Positions 45,481 to 55,646 are shown, numbered from the stretch's first letter. The stretch is DNA of 64,000 bases from Tsukamurella paurometabola DSM 20162 (GCF_000092225.1 NC_014158.1:434001-498000); one strand, 5' to 3'. Program-made: numbers and translations. Notes: generated from the sequence alone by a model not told the origin.

Positions 45481-46554
45481 ATGCGGATTTCCCGACGTTC
45501 GGTGATGCTGGCGGGTGCCACGGCGGCGGCGATCACGGCGGGAACGGGGCGCAGAGCCGCAGCGGCACCGGCACAGGCCGCGGGTGGGGCAGAGTACGTC
45601 TCGATCGACCTCACCAGAACCCGAGGTCAGCGGGTCGCCATCAGAGTCACTCTTCCCGGGGGACGCAGCGTCGAGATCGCCGTCCGCCGAACGACGCACG
45701 GCCGTGACGACCGGCCGCTGCCGAACACCTCGGAGCTGATCGCCCTCCCTCCGGACACGCTCGATCTGGAGGTGATCACCGACGCCGGCATCGCGCTGAC
45801 ACCGACGCGCTACCGGATCGCGACCGCGCCGAACTTCCAGACGCCCGTCGCCACGCATTACGGCTGGGGCTTTCCCGTGGTGACGCGGACCGGCTGGGGC
45901 GCGGACCCGGCGCTCCAGACCTGGGGCGATCCGGAGTACACCCCTGCCCAGGTGATCACCGTGCACCATACGGCGCAGCCGCGGGGCGACGAATACCTCG
46001 ACTACCGCGATGCGGTCCGCTCGATCTACCGCTTCCACGCCTCTCCGGCTTCCGATGGCGGCCGGGGATGGGGCGACATCGGCTACCACCTGATCATCGA
46101 TCCCAATGGCGTGATCTACGCGGGCCGCGACACCGGTGCCGACGCCCCGGTCTTCGCGCCCGGAACGTCGACGCTGCGTCCGGGTGCGCCGGTCGTAACC
46201 GCCGGGCACGTCTACCAGGCCAACAGTGGCAACATCGGTGTCTGCGTCATCGGGGACTTCACCGGCTCTCAGCCCACGCCCGCAGCGCGGGCGTCGCTGG
46301 TCCAGGTGCTCGCGGCCCTGTGTCGCCAGCTGGGACTGAATCCGCAAGCCGCGGTCCGGTACGTGAATCCGAACAACGCCGTGCGCGCGACCTCATGGGC
46401 GATTAGCGGTCACCGAGACTGGGCGAAGATCGCCGGACCCACCGAATGCCCCGGTGACGAGCTGTGGGCTCTGCTTCCCGCACTGCGTAGTGCGACCGAG
46501 TTCCGGGCTTCCGACGACGGTGCGGTCCCCCGCTCTCCGGTGCCCGGAGCCTGA
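45481..46554 (+). CDS. Tat-exported N-acetylmuramoyl-L-alanine amidase
   Basis: 357 residues from ATG 45481. The twin-arginine signal is ISRRSVMLAGATAAAITA. The amidase-2/PGRP domain holds VITVHHTAQP (zinc histidine at H162/H163), GWGDIGYHLIIDPNGVIYAG, SGNIGVCVIGDF, and the second zinc region SWAISGHRDW ... TECPGDELW. It cleaves the lactyl-amide bond of peptidoglycan. The N-terminal 100 residues after the signal form a separate beta-rich domain. Export through Tat suggests folding in the cytoplasm. Confidence 0.92.
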   Translation: MRISRRSVMLAGATAAAITAGTGRRAAAAPAQAAGGAEYVSIDLTRTRGQRVAIRVTLPGGRSVEIAVRRTTHGRDDRPLPNTSELIALPPDTLDLEVITDAGIALTPTRYRIATAPNFQTPVATHYGWGFPVVTRTGWGADPALQTWGDPEYTPAQVITVHHTAQPRGDEYLDYRDAVRSIYRFHASPASDGGRGWGDIGYHLIIDPNGVIYAGRDTGADAPVFAPGTSTLRPGAPVVTAGHVYQANSGNIGVCVIGDFTGSQPTPAARASLVQVLAALCRQLGLNPQAAVRYVNPNNAVRATSWAISGHRDWAKIAGPTECPGDELWALLPALRSATEFRASDDGAVPRSPVPGA

Positions 46555-46699
46555 TCACGTCCCGACGGGGCCGGCCGGACCGTCGAGCGCAGCACGGTGG
46601 CCGTCGTACAGCCGCAGCACCCTTTGTTTACTTTCAGGCAGTATGAAAAACGGATCGGTTCGGCGGGGGTCGGATAGTCGATATGAGGGGGCGTGATCT

Positions 46700-47929
46700 G
46701 TGGTGTCGATCGGGATCGTCGATACGAAGGCGGCGGCAGAGACGCCGCGGCGATGGACCACTGTCATGCTGCTCGTAGCCGTGACGGCGCCGCAGCTCGG
46801 ATTGAGTCTGCTCAACCCGTCGATCCCGCAGATGGCGGTGGATCTGCACACCACGGTCTCGGCGGTGCAGCTCACCCTGTCGGGATACATGGCCGGATAC
46901 GCGGTATCGATGTTCGCCGCGGGAATCCTGGCCGACCGTTTCGACGCACGCACCGTGCAGGCACTGGGGCTGCTGTTGTTCGCCGTGGGTGGCGTGGCCG
47001 CGGCCGCGGCACCGAGTGTGGCGGTGCTGGGCGCGGCCCGGTTCGTGCAGGCGATCGGCGGCACGTCAGCGACGGTGCTGTGCCGCTTGGTGATCCAGCG
47101 ACGCTACCCGGCCGATACCAGAATGCAGCTCCTGACCTCGCTGTCGATCGTGATCGCGGCGACACCGGCGATCTCGCCCTTCCTGGGCTCCGCTCTCGTG
47201 CAGGTGCTGGCCTGGCGCGCGTTGTTCCTGGGTCTCGCGGTCGTCGGTGTGATGCTCGCTGTGGCCTTCCTCCTCCTGGTCCCCGCGGCGCCGCCCGAGG
47301 TTCCGGTGTCTCCGACCCCGCGAATGGTGGGTCGGGGGATCGCCGAGGCGGTGCGCGAGCGCGGTTTCCGCCGCCACGCGCTCGTGATCTCGCTCGCCTG
47401 GATGGGCTACTTCCTGTTCATCGAGCAGTCCTCGTTCGTGCTCCAAGAGCTCCACGGCGCAACGGAATTGCAGTACGGTCTGCTCCTCGTCGTGCCCGCG
47501 ATCGGGTACATCGCCGGCAGCGTTCTGGTTCGCCGTGCTCCGGCTGTAGTGCGGGCCGTGCGGTTCGGTGCGGTGGCGTCGCTTCTCGGTGCGGCGGCGT
47601 TGGTCATCCTTGCGGCCGTCGGTGTACACAACCCGGCCGCGGTCGTGGTGCCGCTGGCGGTGGGGTTCGTCGGTGTGGGCGCAGCGATTCCGTTCTCGCA
47701 GGCCGGTTTGCTGGAGCTGGATCTCGCGGCGCAGGGCGTGGGCGCGGGACTGTTCTTCTTCCTGCAAATGGCGTCGGGTGCGGTGTACTCGGTGATCGTC
47801 GAGGGGTTGCGCCTGCGTGGTTCGCTGAGCGTCTCGCTCGCGATCGCGCTGCCCCTGTTCTGCCTGGCCGTGACGGTGGCGATCACGACCCGGGCGCGGA
47901 ATCGTCAGGGGGAGAATGCAAATGCATGA
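46700..47929 (+). CDS. MFS transporter (Bcr/CflA-like drug exporter)
   Basis: 409 residues from GTG 46700, 12 helices. LLNPSIPQMAVDLHTT in helix 1, ILADRFDARTVQALGLLLFA in the 2-3 loop and RFVQAIGGTSATVLCRLVIQ in helix 4 are those of the Bcr/CflA DHA1 exporters. Substrate unknown. It overlaps the following amidohydrolase gene by 8-14 bp, so transport and hydrolysis of one compound may be linked, an inference from coupling. Confidence 0.88.
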   Translation: MVSIGIVDTKAAAETPRRWTTVMLLVAVTAPQLGLSLLNPSIPQMAVDLHTTVSAVQLTLSGYMAGYAVSMFAAGILADRFDARTVQALGLLLFAVGGVAAAAAPSVAVLGAARFVQAIGGTSATVLCRLVIQRRYPADTRMQLLTSLSIVIAATPAISPFLGSALVQVLAWRALFLGLAVVGVMLAVAFLLLVPAAPPEVPVSPTPRMVGRGIAEAVRERGFRRHALVISLAWMGYFLFIEQSSFVLQELHGATELQYGLLLVVPAIGYIAGSVLVRRAPAVVRAVRFGAVASLLGAAALVILAAVGVHNPAAVVVPLAVGFVGVGAAIPFSQAGLLELDLAAQGVGAGLFFFLQMASGAVYSVIVEGLRLRGSLSVSLAIALPLFCLAVTVAITTRARNRQGENANA

Positions 47930-48686
47930 GTACACCGTCTTCGACGCGCACTTCCACATCATCGATCACACCTTTCCCGTGGTGGAGAACAACCGCTTCC
48001 TGCCCGATCATTTCGACGTCGACGCCTACCGCGGGCACGCCGAGCGGCTGAGGGTGGTCGGTGGTGCGATCGTCTCGGGATCCTTCCAGGAGTTCGACCA
48101 GAGCTACCTGCGCGACGCTCTGCAGCGACTCGGCCCGGGATTCGTCGGAGTGACACAGCTCCCCGCGTCCGTGACCGACGAGGAGATCATCGACCTCGAC
48201 CGCGTCGGGGTCCGGGCCGTGCGGTTCAACGTCAAACGCGGCGGATCGGAGAGCATCGGCAACCTCGAGACCTTCGCGCGCCGGGTGCACGATGTGGCCG
48301 GTTGGCATACGGAGTTGTACGTCGATGCCGCTCACCTCGGCGAACTCACCGACGTGATCGGTGCACTCCCGGCCGTGAGTGTCGACCACTTGGGCCTGTC
48401 GGAGGCCGGCCTCCCAGTACTGCTCGACCTGGTCGAGCGCGGAGTCCGGGTGAAGGCCACCGGTTTCGGCCGGGTGGAGCTCGACGTGCGCGCGGCCGTT
48501 CGGCGCATCATGGACATCGACCCGACGGCGCTGATGTTCGGCTCGGATCTGCCGTCGACCCGCGCCCGGCGTCCGTTCGAGGACGCCGACATCGATCTGT
48601 TGATCGACGAGGTGGGGGAGGACGACGCCGAAGCGGTGCTGCGGACCAATGCGGAGCGGTTCTACCGGATCGCCGGACCGCGGTGA
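47922..48686 (+). CDS. Amidohydrolase-2 family metal-dependent hydrolase
   Basis: 254 residues from ATG 47922, which has GGAG at a 7-nt distance; ATG 47916 is an alternative. The HxH metal motif is DAHFHII (H10, H12); VDHLGLSEAGL and LMFGSDLPSTRARRP carry the later His and Asp of the TIM barrel. It resembles lactonase/decarboxylase members of the amidohydrolase-2 group (2-pyrone-4,6-dicarboxylate lactonase-like). Reaction unknown. Translation is coupled to the MFS gene. Confidence 0.87.
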   Translation: MHEYTVFDAHFHIIDHTFPVVENNRFLPDHFDVDAYRGHAERLRVVGGAIVSGSFQEFDQSYLRDALQRLGPGFVGVTQLPASVTDEEIIDLDRVGVRAVRFNVKRGGSESIGNLETFARRVHDVAGWHTELYVDAAHLGELTDVIGALPAVSVDHLGLSEAGLPVLLDLVERGVRVKATGFGRVELDVRAAVRRIMDIDPTALMFGSDLPSTRARRPFEDADIDLLIDEVGEDDAEAVLRTNAERFYRIAGPR

Positions 48687-48691
48687 GGTGG

Positions 48692-48762
48692 AGCCGATGA
48701 CGGGAATCGAACCCGCGCTACCTGCTTGGGAAGCAGGAGTTCTGCCATTGAACTACATCGGC
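48692..48762 (-). tRNA. tRNA-Gly (anticodon CCC)
   Basis: Complete cloverleaf on the minus strand: acceptor GCCGATG/CATCGGC, D-arm GTTC-AATGGCA-GAAC, anticodon stem CCTGC/GCAGG with loop TTCCCAA (anticodon CCC), T-arm with TTCGATT loop, discriminator T, and CCA encoded next at 48689-48691. Reads GGG codons. The position before dcd matches mycobacterial synteny. Confidence 0.95.
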
Positions 48763-48835
48763 AACGACGGCATCGGCCAGCGATGTCGTGCGTACGGGCC
48801 AGACTAGCACGCGCACCGTCGAGCGCGGGGCGTGC

Positions 48836-50209
48836 CTAACGCTCCGAACCGGACCGCACTGCGGCCTTCGGCGCCACCCACACGGCGTATGCGGCGGCGA
48901 GGAAGGCGAGCCACACGAACCCGACGATCAGCGCCACCCGGGTGTCCGGCTGGAACGCCATCAGCACCGTGACGAACAGTAGGAACGCGATGGCGATCAG
49001 CTGGCCGTAGGGCCACAGCGGCACGGGGAACGTCAGCGCCGACTGCTCATCGGCGGACATCGCCGTGCGCTGGCGGTATTGCGAGAACAGGATCATCAGC
49101 CACACGAAGACCGTCGCGAAGGTGGCGATCGACGCGATCACCACGAACACGTTCTCCGGGATGGCGGCGTTGAGCACCACGCCCACCAGCAGCGCGGCGG
49201 CCATGATCACCACCGTCATCCAGGGAACGCCGTTACGGGAGACCTTCTGCATGATTGTGGGCGCCTGCCCGCGCTGAGCCATGCCGAACATCATCCGGCC
49301 GGCGCCGTAGATATCGCTGTTGATGGCCGAGATCGCCGCGGTGATCACCACGACGTTGAGCACGTGAGCGGCGGGCTCCACGCCGAGTGCCTGGAAGATC
49401 TGGACGAACGGGCTCGACTCGCTGCTGATCTGGTTCCACGGGATCACCGCCATGATGACGGCCAGCGCCAGCACGTAGAACAGGCCGATACGCACCGGCA
49501 CCGTGTTGATCGCCTTGGGGATCGTGCGCTCGGGATCTTCTGCCTCCGCGGCGGTGAGCCCGATGATCTCCGAGCCGCCGAAGGCGAACACCACCAGCAC
49601 GAAGCAGGACAGGAAGCCGAGGAAGCCGGTGGCGAAGAAGCCGCCGTCGCCCCACAGATTGCTCACGCCCCGGCTGGTGTCGTGCATGCCGAAGCCGAAG
49701 ATCAGCACCGCGATGCCGCCGAAGATCATGGCGACGATCGCGGTGATCTTCACCATCGTCAGCCAGAACTCGACCTCGCCGAACACCTTGACGCGCATCA
49801 TGTTCAGTGCGCCGATGAACAGGATCACGGCGAGTACCCAGATCCACTTCGGCACGTGCGGGAACCACAGCCCCATGTACGTGCCGAACGCGGTGACGTC
49901 GGCGATGCACACGAAGACCATCTCGAAGACGTACATCCACCCCGTCATGAACCCGGCCCGCGGCCCCAGGCTCGACGAGGCGTAGTCGCCGAACGAGCCC
50001 TGCGGATTGCGCACCGCCATCTCGCCCAGCGCCCGCAGCACCAGGTAGATCACCAGGCCGCCGATCACATAGGCCAGCAGTACCGATGGCCCGGCCGCCT
50101 GGATGGCCTTCGCCGACCCGTAGAACAGGCCGGTGCCGATGGCCGAGCCCAGCGCGATGAACCGGATGTGCCGGGCGGTGAGTCCGCGACGGAGGGGTGC
50201 GTCAGTCAC
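48836..50209 (-). CDS. Amino-acid permease, APC superfamily (AAT type)
   Basis: 457 residues from GTG 50209, 12 helices. [20 protein letters not shown] and [20 protein letters not shown] are AAT-family signatures; it is nearest to proline/aromatic/D-serine-type permeases (ProY/CycA group). Proton symport of an amino acid is expected. Differs clearly from the other permease at 43655. Divergent from dcd, 82 bp apart. Confidence 0.9.
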   Translation of the reverse strand: MTDAPLRRGLTARHIRFIALGSAIGTGLFYGSAKAIQAAGPSVLLAYVIGGLVIYLVLRALGEMAVRNPQGSFGDYASSSLGPRAGFMTGWMYVFEMVFVCIADVTAFGTYMGLWFPHVPKWIWVLAVILFIGALNMMRVKVFGEVEFWLTMVKITAIVAMIFGGIAVLIFGFGMHDTSRGVSNLWGDGGFFATGFLGFLSCFVLVVFAFGGSEIIGLTAAEAEDPERTIPKAINTVPVRIGLFYVLALAVIMAVIPWNQISSESSPFVQIFQALGVEPAAHVLNVVVITAAISAINSDIYGAGRMMFGMAQRGQAPTIMQKVSRNGVPWMTVVIMAAALLVGVVLNAAIPENVFVVIASIATFATVFVWLMILFSQYRQRTAMSADEQSALTFPVPLWPYGQLIAIAFLLFVTVLMAFQPDTRVALIVGFVWLAFLAAAYAVWVAPKAAVRSGSER

Positions 50210-50291
50210 GAATCAGCAGTATCCACCACCGATCGCCCCTTCGAGAAACCCGTGCGTCCCGCGGCGCCGGGCTCTGCCCTAGGCTGAACCC

Positions 50292-50861
50292 GTGCTGCTC
50301 TCCGACCGCGACATCCGTGCCCAGCTGGACTCCGGCCGCCTCGGCATCGAGCCCTTCGATACGCAGCTGGTGCAGCCGTCCAGCGTGGACGTGCGCCTCG
50401 ATGGGCTGTTCCGGGTGTTCAACAACACCCGCTACACCCACATCGACCCGGCACAGCGGCAGGACGAGCTGACCAGCCTCGTCGAACCCGACCCGGGTGA
50501 GCCCTTCGTGCTGCACCCCGGTGAATTCGTGCTCGGCTCCACCCTGGAGGTGTGCAGCCTGCCCGACGATCTGGCCGGCCGCCTGGAGGGCAAGTCCTCA
50601 CTCGGCCGCCTCGGCCTGCTCACGCACTCGACCGCGGGCTTCATCGATCCCGGATTCTCGGGGCACATCACGCTGGAGCTGTCGAACGTCGCCAATCTGC
50701 CGATCACGCTGTGGCCTGGCATGAAGATCGGCCAGTTGTGCCTGTTCCGGCTGTCCAGCCCCGCCGACAACCCCTACGGCAGCGCGTCCACCGGCTCGAA
50801 GTACCAGGGGCAGCGCGGCCCGACCCCGTCGAAGGCGTACCTGAACTTCCAGCAGGACTGA
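50292..50861 (+). CDS. dcd: dCTP deaminase (probably bifunctional dCTP deaminase/dUTPase)
   Basis: 189 residues from GTG 50292. [55 protein letters not shown] and [14 protein letters not shown] are the conserved blocks; the Glu of ITLELSN and the RLGLLTH loop form the active site. In mycobacteria the same-length enzyme converts dCTP directly to dUMP. Leaderless: TAGGCT at 50280-50285, 6 nt before GTG. It ends 3 bp from the convergent YibE/F gene. Confidence 0.95.
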   Translation: MLLSDRDIRAQLDSGRLGIEPFDTQLVQPSSVDVRLDGLFRVFNNTRYTHIDPAQRQDELTSLVEPDPGEPFVLHPGEFVLGSTLEVCSLPDDLAGRLEGKSSLGRLGLLTHSTAGFIDPGFSGHITLELSNVANLPITLWPGMKIGQLCLFRLSSPADNPYGSASTGSKYQGQRGPTPSKAYLNFQQD

Positions 50862-50864
50862 CGG

Positions 50865-52556
50865 TCAGTCCGGGGCCGCATGGCGGCCGCGCCGACGCGG
50901 CTCGGGCTCGGACGGCGCCTGCGTGGGCGGGGCCGGTGGTACGACCGGGGGTTTCGGCTGTGGGCGCGGCGGCGCGGGAATCGGTTCCGATGGACGGGGC
51001 GGTGCGGGCCGAACGGGACGTTGCACCGGCATCTGGCCGGTGACCGGGCTCTCCGTCGCCGGTGGTGCCGGTGCCTGCTGTGCCGGTGCCTGTGCCGGTG
51101 CGGACAGCGCGGGCTCGGCCACCGCCGGGGCCGCGGCACGCCGCTGACGGACCTTGATCTCCGAAGGATCGGCATCGGGGTGGCTGTGCGTGTACCGCTG
51201 CGCCGCCTCGGGGCTCACGGATGCTCGGGTGGGCTTGGCGAGCAGGGTCGCGATCGCGGTGGTCAGCGGAACAGACAGCGCGAGGCCGATGCCGCCGACG
51301 AACGACCGCACCAGCTCCACCGATACGGAGTCCGAGGTGAGAACCTGGCCCAGCGGCCGCCCGGCGATCGAGAACAACAGCAGCAGCGGCAGCGCCGACC
51401 CCACATAGGCGAACACCAGCGTGTACACGGTCGACGCGATGTGGTCGCGGCCCACGCGCATGGACGAGAGGAACGTGCGGCGGCGCGAGGCCTTCGGCGA
51501 GAGCTTGGCCAGCTCGAACGTGGTCGAGGACTGGGTGATGGTCACATCGTTGAGCACACCGAGCGCACCGATCACGAAGCCCGCGAGCAGCACGCCCGAG
51601 ATCGACAGTTGCGAGGCGTGCGCCTGGAGATTCGTGGCATCGTCACTGCTCAGGCCGGTGACCCGGGTGGTCACCGTGGCCGCCCAGGCCAGCGCGGCGC
51701 ACACCGCCAAGGCGCACAAGGTCCCCAGTAGCGCCGCGGACGTGCGCAGGGAGACACCGTGCGCCAGGTACAGCACCACGTAGAGGATCACCGCCGAGGC
51801 GACCAGAGCCACCCACACGGCGGAATGTCCATCCAGGATCGAGGGCAGCGCGAACAGCACGATCACCACACCCGAGAGCGCCAACCCGACCAGTGCCCGG
51901 AAACCCCGCCAATGCGCCACTGCGACGATCACGGCCGCGAAGATCAGTCCCCACACCCACAGCGAGACGCCGCGTGAGTAGTCGTAGAACGAATAATTGC
52001 TGGGGGCGCCGGCCACCCCGCCGCCGTTCTCGGCGATCATGATCTTGGTGCCGGGGGTCAGATCGGGCTGGCCCGTGCCGGGCGTGGCCGGGCGCGAAGT
52101 GTCGATGCCGTTGGATCCGCTCGAGGGCCCCTGTCCCGGAAGCGAGCTGAAATTGACCCGCATCGTCCCGATGGAGAACTGGGTCCACCTGTTCGTGTCG
52201 GGGCCGCTGGTGATCTTCACGGAACTGTTCAAGCAGCCACCGTCGGGATTGGAGACCGGGTGCGGCTCGGTGTCGGAGACCTGACCGTTGCCGCGCGGGC
52301 TGAAATCGCACTCGCCCAGCACCTGTTCGGACACGGTGCCCTTGTACAGGGTGGGCGATTCGGGTGCGTTCGGCACGCTCACCCGGAGCTGCGAAGGCCA
52401 CAGTGCGATCACGCCGATCACCACGGCCACCCCGATCACCGCGAGCAGGCCGACGACCACGCGTGATGCCCATTTGCCGAGCGAGATGGTGCTCAGCGAG
52501 TGGCTGTGCACCCCTGCGGCGTGGTCGTGGTCGGCGTGCTCGTCGGTGTCTGTCAC
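50865..52556 (-). CDS. YibE/F-family membrane protein with proline-rich tail
   Basis: 563 residues from GTG 52556. A His-rich N-terminus (DEHADHDHAAGVHSHS) precedes helix 1 (about 33-52), then an extracytoplasmic domain (about 55-200), then seven or so helices with LNDVTITQSSTTFELAK, a YibE/F signature. The last 95 residues are an extended Pro/Ala tail, cytoplasmic by topology. Family function is not known, though membrane transport has been proposed. The His-rich start suggests metal contact, an inference. Confidence 0.85.
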   Translation of the reverse strand: MTDTDEHADHDHAAGVHSHSLSTISLGKWASRVVVGLLAVIGVAVVIGVIALWPSQLRVSVPNAPESPTLYKGTVSEQVLGECDFSPRGNGQVSDTEPHPVSNPDGGCLNSSVKITSGPDTNRWTQFSIGTMRVNFSSLPGQGPSSGSNGIDTSRPATPGTGQPDLTPGTKIMIAENGGGVAGAPSNYSFYDYSRGVSLWVWGLIFAAVIVAVAHWRGFRALVGLALSGVVIVLFALPSILDGHSAVWVALVASAVILYVVLYLAHGVSLRTSAALLGTLCALAVCAALAWAATVTTRVTGLSSDDATNLQAHASQLSISGVLLAGFVIGALGVLNDVTITQSSTTFELAKLSPKASRRRTFLSSMRVGRDHIASTVYTLVFAYVGSALPLLLLFSIAGRPLGQVLTSDSVSVELVRSFVGGIGLALSVPLTTAIATLLAKPTRASVSPEAAQRYTHSHPDADPSEIKVRQRRAAAPAVAEPALSAPAQAPAQQAPAPPATESPVTGQMPVQRPVRPAPPRPSEPIPAPPRPQPKPPVVPPAPPTQAPSEPEPRRRGRHAAPD

Positions 52557-52566
52557 GCCCGCAACC

Positions 52567-53823
52567 CTACTTCTGCTTATAAGAACTCAGGAAGTTGCCG
52601 AAGCGGTCGAGCGCCTCGGACAGGTCACGGGCCCAGGGGAGGGTCACCACGCGCAGATGGTCGGGCGTGGGCCAATTGAAACCGGTGCCCTGGACCAGCA
52701 GGATCTTCTCCTGGTTGAGCAGATCGAGCACCAGCTGCTCATCGTCGCGGATCTCGTGCACGTTCGGGTCCAGCTTCGGGAAGGCGTACAGCGCGCCCTG
52801 GGGCTTGACGCAGCTCACCCCGTCGATGGCGTTCAACTTCTCGAACGCGACGTCGCGCTGCTCCAGCAGCCGTCCGCCGGGGAGGATCAGGTCGTTGATC
52901 GACTGGTAACCGCCGAGCGCCACCTGGATCGCGTGCTGCGCGGGGACGTTGGGGCACAGGCGGGTCGACGCCAGGAGGGTCAGGCCCTCGATGAAGCCGG
53001 AGGCGTGGTCCTTGGGCCCGGTGAGCACCATCCAGCCGGCGCGGTAGCCGCACACGCGGTACGCCTTGGACAGGCCGTTGAACGTGCAGACCAGCAGGTC
53101 GGGCGCGAGTTCGGCGATGGAGATGTGCTGCGCGTCGTCGTAGAGGATGCGGTCGTAGATCTCGTCGGCGAGCACGAGCAGCGAGTGCTTGCGCGCCACC
53201 TCGACGATCTGCTGCAGCGTCTCGCGCGAGTACACCGCGCCCGTCGGGTTATTCGGGTTGATCACCACGATCGCCTTGGTGCGCGGAGTGATCTTCGCCT
53301 CGATATCCTCGACCGACGGGTTCCAGCCGTTGTCCTCGTCGCAGAGGTAGTGCACGGGGGTGCCGCCGGAGAGCGACGTCATGGCGGTCCACAGGGGGTA
53401 GTCGGGCGCGGGGATGAGCACCTCGTCGCCGTTGTTGAGCAGCGCCTGCAGCGTCATGGTGATGAGCTCGGAGACCCCGTTACCGAGGTAGACGTCGCCG
53501 ATGTCGAAGTAGGGGAAGTCGGGGACCTCCTCGTAGCGGGTCACCACGGCCCGCCGCGCGGAGGCGATGCCCTGCGACTCGCTGTAGCCCTGCGAGGTGG
53601 GCAGCGCGTGGATCATGTCGCGGACGATCGAGTCGGGCGCTTCGAAGCCGAAGGTCGCCGGGTTGCCGATGTTCAGCTTGAGGATGCGGTGCCCCTGCGC
53701 CTCGAGCCGAGCCGCCTGTGCCACCACGGGTCCACGGATCTCGTACAGCACGTTCTGCAGCTTGGCGGACTGCTCGAGCGGCTTGAGTTCGGTGCGGATG
53801 TGGGGCACATGCGGTCGGCTCAT
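52567..53823 (-). CDS. aspC: PLP-dependent aminotransferase (AspC/AlaA-like)
   Basis: 418 residues from ATG 53823. Fold-type I class I motifs: NIGNPATFGFEAPD, AIVVINPNNPTGAVYS (Asn and Pro pair), LADEIYDRILYDD, and PLP lysine K253 in FNGLSKAYRVCGYRAGW. The sequence is of the Rv0337c type, annotated as AspC but close to the alanine/valine-transaminase AlaA group. It lies next to the large Fe-S reductase cluster, as in mycobacteria. Exact substrate pair is uncertain. Confidence 0.92.
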   Translation of the reverse strand: MSRPHVPHIRTELKPLEQSAKLQNVLYEIRGPVVAQAARLEAQGHRILKLNIGNPATFGFEAPDSIVRDMIHALPTSQGYSESQGIASARRAVVTRYEEVPDFPYFDIGDVYLGNGVSELITMTLQALLNNGDEVLIPAPDYPLWTAMTSLSGGTPVHYLCDEDNGWNPSVEDIEAKITPRTKAIVVINPNNPTGAVYSRETLQQIVEVARKHSLLVLADEIYDRILYDDAQHISIAELAPDLLVCTFNGLSKAYRVCGYRAGWMVLTGPKDHASGFIEGLTLLASTRLCPNVPAQHAIQVALGGYQSINDLILPGGRLLEQRDVAFEKLNAIDGVSCVKPQGALYAFPKLDPNVHEIRDDEQLVLDLLNQEKILLVQGTGFNWPTPDHLRVVTLPWARDLSEALDRFGNFLSSYKQK

Positions 53824-53869
53824 GGGCTCTATCGTCGCAGGTTGCGGCAAACGCTTTTCCCGCGGACCG

Positions 53870-54877
53870 TCAGGCCGGGGTGGCCACCGCCGCGTCCGGC
53901 GTGCGCTCGCCCGACGGTGCGCCGGACGGCTGAGCCCGGTGCCGGGCCACGCCGATCGTCAACAGGCCGTAGCCCACGACGATCCAGGCGCCGAGGACGG
54001 CGAAAGCGGCCCCGGCTCCCGCGCCGATCAGGGCGTCGGGTGCGAAGAACGCGGCGCCGCGCAGCGCGGTGCCGGTGGCACCGATCGGCAGGCTCTGGCC
54101 GAGTACACCCCACACGTGCGGCAGGAATTCCGGCGGCGCGGCGATACCCGCGAGGGGCATTCCGACGAGCATGAAAAGCAGAGCGGCAGGGGCGATTCCC
54201 TTGGTTCCCAGCAGTTGCACCAGTCCCGCCACCGTTGCACCGATGGCCAGCATTCCGGCGCTCATCGCGAGCCACTGCGCCCCGAAACCGCCTGGCAGGA
54301 CACCGATCCACATCGCTGCGCCCACCGCGGCGGCACCCACGACTGCGGCACCGATCGGCAACGCGGCGGCGACGATCTTCGGATGGCCTCCGATCATCAC
54401 GGTGGACAGTGCCAGGACCATGCCGCTGAGGAACACCGGCATCACCATCGAACCGAAACCGGCTCCCCGCGGATCGTCGACCGAGGGTGGTGCGACATCG
54501 GTCACCTGCACGGTGCGGCCCTGCGCGGCGGCGTTGGCGAGTTGGGTGATGAGCGGAGCCACCACGGGGGACGCTCCGGTGGCGGTGATCGCGCGGGGCT
54601 GCGCGCCGAGGACGATGCCGCCGTACACCTCACGGTTCTCGGCCGCGGCGATCAATTCGTCGGCCGAGGCGTAGGCCTTCACGTCGAATCCGCCCGGCTG
54701 CTGTTCGTCGAGCCGGTCGGAGACCTGCGTGACGGCGGCCTCCGGTCCGACGACGCCGATCGGCAGGTCGTGCGGTGCGCCCTTCGCGGCGGGTGCGGTG
54801 AACAGCAGCACGATCAGCGGGATAGCGATCGCCAGCCCGGCGAAGACCGCGGCCAGCGTGGCGTGGTTCTTGCTCAT
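53870..54877 (-). CDS. ABC-2/DUF3533-like membrane permease
   Basis: 335 residues. Helix 1 (about 7-28), an external domain of about 130 residues starting LPIGVVGPEAAVTQVSDRL (a YhgE-like N-terminal fold, as LPI.VVG.), then six C-terminal helices of ABC-2 type. No ATPase gene accompanies it. Divergent from a TetR gene, with inverted repeats between, so an inducible exporter is likely. Shorter than the YhgE protein at 19967 and lacking its coiled region. Confidence 0.8.
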   Translation of the reverse strand: MSKNHATLAAVFAGLAIAIPLIVLLFTAPAAKGAPHDLPIGVVGPEAAVTQVSDRLDEQQPGGFDVKAYASADELIAAAENREVYGGIVLGAQPRAITATGASPVVAPLITQLANAAAQGRTVQVTDVAPPSVDDPRGAGFGSMVMPVFLSGMVLALSTVMIGGHPKIVAAALPIGAAVVGAAAVGAAMWIGVLPGGFGAQWLAMSAGMLAIGATVAGLVQLLGTKGIAPAALLFMLVGMPLAGIAAPPEFLPHVWGVLGQSLPIGATGTALRGAAFFAPDALIGAGAGAAFAVLGAWIVVGYGLLTIGVARHRAQPSGAPSGERTPDAAVATPA

Positions 54878-54895
54878 GGGAGCCCTCCAAAGAAT

Positions 54896-54954
54896 TCAAC
54901 GTTTGATGAATCAGAGGGTACGACCGCGCGCGAACAGAAGTCAACACATGTTGA
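54896..54954. promoter_or_regulatory. Operator pair between permease and TetR genes
   Basis: TCAACGTTTGA (54896-54906) and TCAACACATGTTGA (54941-54954) are inverted repeats sharing the TCAA/TTGA ends; the second has perfect 6-bp arms. The first lies just before the permease start, the second next to the TAGGAT -10 (54963-54968) of the TetR gene. Autoregulated divergent repression is inferred. Confidence 0.6.
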
Positions 54955-54974
54955 AATACTGCTAGGATCGACGC

Positions 54975-55556
54975 ATGGGTACAGGCAGGCGGGCGGGAGC
55001 CAGCACCGCGAAGGCGGACATCCTCGAGGCGGCGCGCGAGCTGTTCGCCGAAGTGGGATACGACCGAGCCACCATCCGCGCCATCGCGGCCCGTGCGGGC
55101 GTCGACGTGGCGCTCGTCTCGTACTACTACGGCAACAAGAAGGGCCTGTTCCGGGGTGTGATGAGCATGCCGGTCGATCCGGAGGCGATCTTCACCGCCG
55201 CGCTCGACGGTCCGCGCGACGGGGTGGGCGAGCGGCTACTGCGGGCCGCGCTCACCATCTGGGAAGGGCCGGAGACCTCGGAGGCCTTCCGGGCGCTGCT
55301 CCGTGCCGCCGCCGACGCGGACGAGGGCGCGGCGCGGACCTTCGGCGAATTCCTGTCGTCGGTGATGATCCCGACGCTCACCACGCACGCGGGCGTAGGT
55401 ATCGAGACGGCCCGCGTGGTCGCCAGCAACCTGTTCGGGCTGGCCTTCCTGCGGTACCTGATCGCGGCACCGCTGTTCGTCGCGCCGTCGACCGAGGAAT
55501 TGATCGCGACCTACGGTGCGGCGGTCCAGCGGATCATCGACGCTGACGCCGGCTGA
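54975..55556 (+). CDS. TetR-family regulator of the ABC-2-like permease
   Basis: 193 residues. The helix-turn-helix is DILEAARELFAEVGYDRATI, then RAIAARAGVDVALVSYYYGN, typical of the TetR group with VSYYY in the recognition helix. The C-terminal part has a TetR_C-17-like helical pattern (ADADEGAARTFGEFLSS). Leaderless: TAGGAT, 6 nt before ATG. Divergent from the permease with inverted-repeat operators. Confidence 0.9.
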   Translation: MGTGRRAGASTAKADILEAARELFAEVGYDRATIRAIAARAGVDVALVSYYYGNKKGLFRGVMSMPVDPEAIFTAALDGPRDGVGERLLRAALTIWEGPETSEAFRALLRAAADADEGAARTFGEFLSSVMIPTLTTHAGVGIETARVVASNLFGLAFLRYLIAAPLFVAPSTEELIATYGAAVQRIIDADAG

Positions 55557-55646
55557 CGCGTCGTGGACCCGGCCGATTTCCGGCCTACGAGCGAGAGGCG
55601 CCTTCGTGCGCCGGAAGTCGCCCGGATTCGGGAGCCCGTCGCCGGG

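Noticed and set aside
48692-48762. tRNA-Gly as an integration site
   Set aside because: No integrase or repeat of the tRNA 3' end is seen nearby; flanking genes are core type.
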